38,186 nt of DNA, taken from contig NZ_FQXD01000004.1 in assembly GCF_900129865.1 (NCBI RefSeq), forward strand, positions 31,634-69,819, read 5' to 3'. The notes beneath the pieces were generated by a model. The model searched no databases and had not been told where the DNA came from. It worked only from the letters and a program-made list of their open reading frames with translations. A program made the translations under genes and the position numbers. The DNA comes from Virgibacillus chiguensis. Its GTDB lineage: Bacteria; Bacillota; Bacilli; Bacillales; Amphibacillaceae. Positions 33,083 through 38,186 of this stretch are shown here, piece after piece (the first letter of the stretch is position 1; each line of letters opens with the position of its first letter).

Positions 33083-33649
33083 ATGGAAAAAATAAGAACA
33101 ATTCATAAGAAACTGCGTGATTTGCAGGAAATCAATGACGGGTACCTAAAGGAACTGAAGACAGTAGCGAAGGAGGTTCAGAAAAAACACATACAGATTG
33201 TGAGTTTCTTTACTTATTCGGTTAATTTAAATCATCAACCAGATGGAGAAAATCTGATTATTGGTTCCTATCACATAACTAATTTGGGTTTGAAATCGTT
33301 GCACCATCCATATATATGCATCAAACTAAATGCCGAAGACCAGTTCGACTTTTCTGGTAAGTATTTTTATGAACAAACACAGCAAAAGATGAAGCTTGCA
33401 AATGCTTGGTTGAGATTTAATGAAGCAAGTAATCAACAAGAATTTTGGTTAAAGCCAAGTAAGCAGCATATACTTTATCCACAAGAAACATTAACCTTTC
33501 AAAATTTTCAATTAAAATGGATGCCAAATATGTCATACAGCGGAAGTGTAATTGGGTTTACATATGGAGATGAAATAGAAAAAGGGGTACACGCATTAAA
33601 TCAAATCAGTGTCAGTGGAAAAGTAGAGGAGGGGAAGGGACATGAATAA
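33083..33649 (+). CDS. Unknown protein, first gene of a two-gene unit
   Basis: 188 residues from ATG 33083, with AGGAGGA 6 bases upstream; the ATG at 33077 touches that site. The N-terminal 35 residues are a charged helix (EKIRTIHKKLRDLQEIN). The rest is predicted beta-rich (NLIIGSYHITNLGLKSL, IKLNAEDQFDFSG, LTFQNFQLKWMPN), reminiscent of a small beta-sandwich, with no Cys motif and no membrane segment. I do not recognise a family. The end overlaps the next gene by 8 bases. Position suggests a sporulation link only by neighbourhood. Confidence 0.75.
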   Translation: MEKIRTIHKKLRDLQEINDGYLKELKTVAKEVQKKHIQIVSFFTYSVNLNHQPDGENLIIGSYHITNLGLKSLHHPYICIKLNAEDQFDFSGKYFYEQTQQKMKLANAWLRFNEASNQQEFWLKPSKQHILYPQETLTFQNFQLKWMPNMSYSGSVIGFTYGDEIEKGVHALNQISVSGKVEEGKGHE

Positions 33650-33938
33650 CGAAGAAATGGAAAAATTGTGGAAGGAATCCATTTATTCATTAATTAAAAA
33701 TCACTTGGAAACATTAAGGGAAGATACACCATCTCCTAATAGTAATTTTGTATACTTAGAAAATAATATGTTGCAAATAATCATGGCATATATGTTTATG
33801 AATATGAATCGCTCCACGGATTATAGTAATAATTCAATGGATACAGCGGAATTAGTAGATATAGAAAATAATCTGGACTCGTTAATTAATTATAGTAAAA
33901 AGGAGTTTGAAACAATACTAGGTATGCTAAAAGGCTAA
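33642..33938 (+). CDS. Unknown small helical protein, second gene of the unit
   Basis: 98 residues, acidic and mostly helical (EEMEKLWKESIYSLIKNHLE, NNMLQIIMAYMFMNMN, with a C-terminal SLINYSKKEFETILGMLKG). GGAGGGGAAGG lies 4-14 bases before the ATG. Translation is coupled to the preceding gene by an 8-base overlap. No family is recognised. A partner of the preceding protein is plausible from the overlap. Confidence 0.72.
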   Translation: MNNEEMEKLWKESIYSLIKNHLETLREDTPSPNSNFVYLENNMLQIIMAYMFMNMNRSTDYSNNSMDTAELVDIENNLDSLINYSKKEFETILGMLKG

Positions 33939-34352
33939 TTCCATAACAAGATACGTAGTATAATGAGTAGTATAACTATGTGAATAGTTGGGAGTGAGGA
34001 GCCATTTATCTCTTTCTACTTTATTCTATAGTAATATATATATAAACCGCTTACTGTATGATAGTTTCAAATTTACCAAAGTGTGTAAAAGTCACTTTTC
34101 TCTTTATTATGAAGCTGATTTTGTGCTATTTTAATGGTATGCTATAGTTTTACGTATAAAAGATATGTTGTTCAAAAAAGGAATATAATTTAAATACACC
34201 AATGTGGGAGATTTGCAGATAATGTGAAAGGTTTTGGCAGTGACCCTTCATGGTTATTATATTTTTCTATTTAATTGCAGGCAATTCATTTATGTTGTCA
34301 TAAAACCAGCCTGTCCTTTTTGAACGATTATGATGAGGGAAGGACGACAAAT
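33939..34352. other. Intergenic region before ddl
   Basis: About 410 AT-rich bases with no supportable ORF. A weak SigA-like pair (TTGTGC, 16 bases, TATAGT near 34120-34150) could serve ddl. No riboswitch pattern is seen. Confidence 0.4.
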
Positions 34353-35453
34353 ATGAGAAAGAAAAAAGTAGGAATTATTTTTGGCGGAAAATCTGCTGAG
34401 CATGAAGTATCGCTTCAGTCAGCTAAAAATATTGTTGATGCGATAGACCGTGATAAGTATGAGGTTGTTTTAATTGGAATTGATAAGGATGGGAAATGGC
34501 AATTAAATGAGTCATCTTCTTATTTGCTCCACGCGGATAACCCAAAGCTGATTCAATTAAACAAATCGAATGATACAGTTGCGATTGTTCCTGGAGATAA
34601 GGAGAGACAATTTATCCATACTTCTAATGCAACAAATCTAGAAGAATTAGATGTTGTGTTTCCAATTGTACATGGAACATTGGGAGAGGATGGAAGTATA
34701 CAAGGAATGCTTCGTTTAGCAGACCTTCCATTTGTGGGACCAGACGTTTTAGCTTCTTCTGTTTGTATGGATAAAGACGTTGCGAAGCGTTTGTTACAAG
34801 GAGCCGGAATCAACGTTGCTAAAGGACTTGTATTTAGAAAAAATGAACAAGATAAGATAAGTTTCGAAACAGCTGTGGTAGCATTGGGAAACCCAATGTT
34901 TATTAAACCAGCTAATCAAGGTTCATCTGTTGGCATTAGCAAAGTAACGACAGAAGAAGCGTTCTATCAAGGTGTGCAAGAAGCATTTCGCTATGATCAT
35001 AAAATTGTTATCGAAGAGTGCATTATTGGTAGAGAGATAGAATGTTCCGTATTAGGAAATGAGGAACCAAAAGCATCATTACTAGGAGAAATTTTACCAC
35101 AAACGGAATTCTATTCGTATGAATCAAAATACATTGACGAAAAAGGGGCAGAATTAGCGATCCCTGCAGATGTGCCTGAGGAGACAACGAAGCGTGTTCA
35201 AAATGTTGCTATTCAAGCGTTTAAAGCGTTAGAGTGTGAAGGTTTAGCAAGAGTAGACTTCTTTTTAACAGAAGCTGGCGATATTTATTTAAATGAAATC
35301 AATACGTTACCTGGATTTACAAAAATAAGTATGTATCCAAAATTATGGGAAGTAAGTGGGCTCTCTTATCAAGAATTAATTACGACATTAATTGAACTAG
35401 CAATGGATCGGCACAAACGAAACCATGGGCTAAAAAGTTCTGTATGGGATTAA
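34353..35453 (+). CDS. ddl: D-alanine--D-alanine ligase
   Basis: 366 residues from ATG 34353 (GGGAAGG upstream); the longer frame from 34275 has no ribosome site. ATP-grasp enzyme joining two D-alanines for peptidoglycan. It has VGIIFGGKSAEHEVSLQSA (substrate/P-loop), HGTLGEDGSIQG, the ATP lid GSSVGISKV, the omega-loop Tyr and Lys-Tyr pair in FYSYESKYID, and the metal site LNEINTLPGFT. Tyr in the 'KY' position points to D-Ala-D-Ala rather than D-Ala-D-lactate activity (family knowledge). It is followed by a long hairpin and not by murF, its usual partner in many Bacillaceae. Confidence 0.95.
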   Translation: MRKKKVGIIFGGKSAEHEVSLQSAKNIVDAIDRDKYEVVLIGIDKDGKWQLNESSSYLLHADNPKLIQLNKSNDTVAIVPGDKERQFIHTSNATNLEELDVVFPIVHGTLGEDGSIQGMLRLADLPFVGPDVLASSVCMDKDVAKRLLQGAGINVAKGLVFRKNEQDKISFETAVVALGNPMFIKPANQGSSVGISKVTTEEAFYQGVQEAFRYDHKIVIEECIIGREIECSVLGNEEPKASLLGEILPQTEFYSYESKYIDEKGAELAIPADVPEETTKRVQNVAIQAFKALECEGLARVDFFLTEAGDIYLNEINTLPGFTKISMYPKLWEVSGLSYQELITTLIELAMDRHKRNHGLKSSVWD

Positions 35454-35465
35454 AGTAAGCATAAG

Positions 35466-35560
35466 AAAAGAGGCATGATAATAAGGTAGATGCTCCGCTT
35501 AAGTTGTGATGATTTCCATCTTAAGAGGATGCTACATCCTATTTCATGCCTCTTTATTTT
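35466..35560 (+). terminator. Long composite hairpin after ddl
   Basis: Outer stem AAAGAGGCATGA/TTCATGCCTCTTT with a T-rich tail. The loop contains a second imperfect stem (GTAG..CTTAAG and CTTAAG..CTAC). The outer stem with its tail is a good intrinsic terminator; the size of nearly 90 bases is unusual. Confidence 0.75.
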
Positions 35561-35650
35561 TACACTATAGGAAAGTGTAAAATTATTATTAATTATAGTA
35601 TAAGAAAACCAAGGCTTTCGCTATGAGACTTGGCGGCAAGCCAAATTTTA
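35557..35650 (+). repeat. Dispersed repeat, copy B
   Basis: Best copy of the repeat seen at 29458 and, in part, 21027. It ends in the CTTGGCGGCAAGCCAA hairpin. The following 35650-35790 has further inverted repeats (ATAATGGC/GCCATTAT and CAACACTT/AAGTGTTG), so the unit may extend to about 35790. No gene lies in 35561-35822. Confidence 0.7.
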
Positions 35651-35822
35651 TAATGGCCTATTTTCAACACTTACGTTCTGCCCGAAACAGATCAAAGTTC
35701 AAGCCTAGTTTGTTTGTATGGTATAAGCCATTATCATGAAATGGAACAATAGCTTTCCAAAGTGTTGATAATGCGCTAAACTAATGTTACTAAGTTATTG
35801 GCGAGAGAAGGGCTCTTTTGCT

Positions 35823-36383
35823 CTATCCTTCGTAAGTCGAGAATTTATCCTCCACGCTAATTCGGGCTTTAGGAGCTGGTGCTTCATCAAAATATCCTAA
35901 ATGAAGGAAGCTAACAATTTTTTCATTTGGCTTAACATGTAAGATTTCTTTTACTTTCGGATCTTGAATATGTGGGTTTGTTTTCCATACTGCGCCAAGT
36001 TTTCTTTCCCAAGCGAGTAGCCAGAAATTTTGAATCATACAAGCAACTGCACCGTAATTTTCTTCCCATTCTTTTTGCGATTCTGGTTCATCCATAACAA
36101 CAACAAGAATGGCATTCGGCTCGTTTAAATAATCTTCTCTGTTTTGTTGTCTTTCCAGTGGGTACGTAGCAGCAACTTTTTTTGCAAACGCTGGAAGTTG
36201 ATCTTTCCCTACAAAAATAAACCGCCATGGTTGGCGCATCCCGTGCGTAGGAGCCCAAATCGCATCCTCTAGTATTTCTAATACCGTCTCTTTGGTTACT
36301 TCTTTATCGTTATACCCTTTTTTAACAGCACGGCGTTCGCGGATAAGCTTCGCCAGCTGTGAATTTGTCTTTGTATTCCCCAT
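35823..36383 (-). CDS. Nitroreductase family protein (FMN)
   Basis: 186 residues from ATG 36383 (GGGAG 9 bases upstream); ATG 36392 touches the site. It has the N-terminal FMN-phosphate motif IRERRAVKKGY, APTHGMRQPWRFIFVG (flavin contact), GAVACMIQNFWLLAWERKLGAVW, and a terminal LGYFDEAP. The length and pattern match the small YdjA/YfhC-like nitroreductases, NAD(P)H-dependent flavoproteins with poorly known natural substrates. It stands alone with no operon partner. Confidence 0.88.
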   Translation of the reverse strand: MGNTKTNSQLAKLIRERRAVKKGYNDKEVTKETVLEILEDAIWAPTHGMRQPWRFIFVGKDQLPAFAKKVAATYPLERQQNREDYLNEPNAILVVVMDEPESQKEWEENYGAVACMIQNFWLLAWERKLGAVWKTNPHIQDPKVKEILHVKPNEKIVSFLHLGYFDEAPAPKARISVEDKFSTYEG

Positions 36384-36847
36384 ATCTTTCATCTCCCTTG
36401 TTATATGTATATAATTGATAATTATTTTCAGTTAAATTGTAGCCGAATAGGTATAGAAAAGCAACTAAACGACTTCATTTACGATCGTAATACAATATAT
36501 GAGAACAATGTGCGGGTTATTCTGCTTGAAGTACTACTCGAATAACGTAATAATAGATGATAATACTGTGAAATACGGGAGAATAATAAAGGGTAACAGG
36601 GGGAGAACCAGAACAATTTGCAATCGAAGTGAAGTGATACATGGGCAAGGCAGCGAAGGAAACAACGGATGTATAGGAGAAGGTACAGTATGTTATCCTT
36701 AGAGTTAAACTTGAACGAAGGTGAACTAAAAAAAGATATAATTGTCCATTCTAAATTTCAGATATAATGGTGTATAGGAAGCATAGACAAAAATTAATTT
36801 TAAGTATGATTTTATGTGAGTGAATTCACGATACAGGAGGAATAACG
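36384..36847. other. Divergent intergenic region
   Basis: A 67-codon open frame at 36499 has no ribosome site and is not supported. A perfect -10 TATAAT (36763-36768) has a TTGTCC -35 at a short 15-base spacing and may drive the downstream membrane-protein gene. Nothing else is seen. Confidence 0.45.
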
Positions 36848-37885
36848 ATGCAGCGATTTTTACAGCGTAAAGGTGTACATATTACAGGAAAAGCGTATTT
36901 TATCACCGCTTTAAGTTACATGGCGTTAGGTTTATTCTCATCCTTAATTATTGGACTTATTATTAAGACAGCTGGTGAACAGATCATCATCATGTTTTCT
37001 CCTTCATTGGCAGAAGTTTTTGTGGAGATGGGAAGTTTTGCAATGGACACCAAAATTATGGGTGGTGCTATCGGTGTCGCCATTGCTTACGGATTAAAGG
37101 CTCCACCCCTTGTGCTATTTTCAGCTTTATTTGCTGGAGCATTTGGTGCAGAACTAGGTGGGCCAGCTGGAAGTTACATGAGTGCGGTGTTCGCAACAGA
37201 ATTTGGCAAATTAGTTTATCAAGAAACGCGTGTAGATATCATTGTTACGCCATTAGTAACGATTGTAGTTGGTTTTGTAACGGGTAAATTTATCGGCCCT
37301 GGGATAAGTAGTTTGATGGGAGGCTTTGGCGAAATGGTTAACTGGTCCACAGAACAGCAACCATTTATCATGGGAATTTTAGTAGCGGTATTGATGGGAA
37401 TAGCACTAACAGCGCCGATTTCATCTGCTGCTATTGCTATTATGCTATCTTTGGATGGGCTAGCTGCAGGTGCCGCTACGGTAGGCTGCTCCGCACAAAT
37501 GATTGGTTTTGCGGTGGCTAGTTATCGGGATAATGGATTTGGTGGCTTTATTGCACAAGGTATTGGAACGTCCATGTTACAAGTCGCTAATATTGTAAAA
37601 AAACCAATTATTTTGTTACCACCGACCATAGCAGGAGCTGTTGTTGCGCCGCTTGCTACTGTCTGGCTCGAGTTAACAAATAATCCTTCTGGAGCTGGTA
37701 TGGGGACAAGCGGCTTCGTTGGACAAATTATGACAATCGAATCGATGGGCTTTTCCATGCCTCTGCTTTGGAGTATGCTCATGTTACATATCATGATCCC
37801 GGCTATAATTAGTTTGCTTATTGTCACTTTACTTCGGAAAAAAGGCTGGATTCAACCAGGCGATATGAAAATATCTTATGAATAA
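36848..37885 (+). CDS. PTS_EIIC_2-family integral membrane protein
   Basis: 345 residues with about nine hydrophobic helices and the small-residue motifs GGAIGVAIAYGLKAPPLVLF, GAFGAELGGPAGSY, ALTAPISSAAIAIML and GIGTSMLQVANI typical of Pfam PTS_EIIC_2 (YfkE-like 'PTS sugar transporter subunit IIC' proteins). No EIIA/EIIB genes are beside it, and members of this family often stand alone, so the substrate and even phosphotransferase coupling are uncertain. AGGAGG lies 8 bases before ATG. The next gene start, 38 bases on, is the broken fructosamine-kinase relic. Confidence 0.82.
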   Translation: MQRFLQRKGVHITGKAYFITALSYMALGLFSSLIIGLIIKTAGEQIIIMFSPSLAEVFVEMGSFAMDTKIMGGAIGVAIAYGLKAPPLVLFSALFAGAFGAELGGPAGSYMSAVFATEFGKLVYQETRVDIIVTPLVTIVVGFVTGKFIGPGISSLMGGFGEMVNWSTEQQPFIMGILVAVLMGIALTAPISSAAIAIMLSLDGLAAGAATVGCSAQMIGFAVASYRDNGFGGFIAQGIGTSMLQVANIVKKPIILLPPTIAGAVVAPLATVWLELTNNPSGAGMGTSGFVGQIMTIESMGFSMPLLWSMLMLHIMIPAIISLLIVTLLRKKGWIQPGDMKISYE

Positions 37886-37923
37886 ACTGTGGTAACTCGA
37901 ATGAAAAAAGGAGTTCATAGGAT

Positions 37924-38100
37924 ATGAAAACCGCCGTGAAAGAAGTTGTTAAAGGGGATGGAACGGGTGTGAAAAAAGTGTCTGGTGGCTCCATCAACGA
38001 TGCCTATTTGGTGAAAACGGAGCTACAAGTTTTTTCATGAAGGTAAATGAAGCTTCACTGCTCGTTTTTTTGCATTAGAAGCGTAAGGTCTAACATTGTA
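37924..38100 (+). pseudogene. Fructosamine kinase-like gene, broken near the N-terminus
   Basis: ATG with AAAAGGAG upstream opens 38 codons ending in VSGGSINDAYLVKTELQ. A frameshift in the T-run near 38030 stops it. The +1 frame continues FFMKVNEASLL, and another frame then gives FFALEA, stop, GLTL. This reproduces the N-terminus of the FN3K family ('GGSINDAY...FFMKVN...FFALEAEGLxLL') with at least two shifts and a stop. Sequence after 38100 shows no kinase motif. The gene is dead unless the window contains sequencing errors. Confidence 0.75.
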
Positions 38101-38186
38101 AAATCTACAAGAACAGAACATACGGACAAGCAACTTGGCGAGCGATATCTGTACAAGTAAGAGCGAATTTCATGCAAGGTGAGCGA

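Noticed and set aside
32992-33111. 39-codon frame upstream of the 33083 gene
   Set aside because: Its ribosome site almost touches the ATG and it overlaps the next gene in another frame; no conservation evidence.
36499-36702. 67-codon frame in the divergent intergenic region
   Set aside because: No ribosome site, atypical composition and no family match.
1-38186. CRISPR array, tRNA/rRNA genes, prophage or toxin-antitoxin modules
   Set aside because: I saw no regularly spaced repeats, no tRNA or rRNA signatures and no phage or toxin families; the only regular repeats are inside coding regions.

Overview
This window looks like chromosomal DNA of a low-GC, endospore-forming Bacillaceae. It is AT-rich, most starts have strong Shine-Dalgarno sites, and there are UUG/GUG starts, T-box leaders, a CotY/CotZ-type coat protein, DUF2642 proteins, a SPOCS-like coat protein and several promoters fitting the mother-cell factor SigK. 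The general feel is Oceanobacillus/Virgibacillus-like, but this is an impression and not a database result.

Layout. (1) 1-4760 is an accessory spore-gene region. It holds a cut-off small gene, an IS256-type transposase relic, a CotZ-like gene, a Gln/Tyr-repeat gene, two DUF2642 genes and a decayed IS200/IS605 element. (2) 4763-20684 is a cytoplasmic glycan-synthesis island of 14 genes in mixed orientations. It has six sugar-transferase-type genes with 'family 1/4' or CgeB-like folds and GT2 together, plus five genes whose families match the five steps from UDP-GlcNAc to UDP-2,3-diacetamido-mannuronic acid (6-dehydrogenase, 3-dehydrogenase, DegT aminotransferase, hexapeptide acetyltransferase, 2-epimerase). 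It also has a glucuronyl C5-epimerase homologue and two further SDR enzymes. No flippase, polymerase or lipid-priming transferase lies in it. With coat genes on both sides, this fits a glycan built in the mother cell and placed on the spore surface. (3) 21066-28215 is a complete trpEGDCFBA operon on the minus strand, behind one SigA-type promoter and two tandem T-box leaders, both with a UGG (Trp) specifier. (4) 28394-33938 is a second set of spore-type genes: a SPOCS-like Cys-rich protein, a newly noted 46-residue ORF with its own SigK-like promoter, a coiled-coil protein with 13-residue repeats, a 17-Cys protein and two unrecognised genes. (5) 34353-38186 is housekeeping or metabolic: ddl, a nitroreductase, a PTS_EIIC_2-type membrane protein and a broken fructosamine-kinase-like gene at the edge.

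The main lead is the glycan island: a likely spore-surface polysaccharide with a diacetamido-uronic acid and perhaps a C5-epimerised uronate, including one transferase paralogue that has lost motifs kept by its two sisters. Functions rest on motif recognition by eye; no search, fold prediction or covariance model was run.
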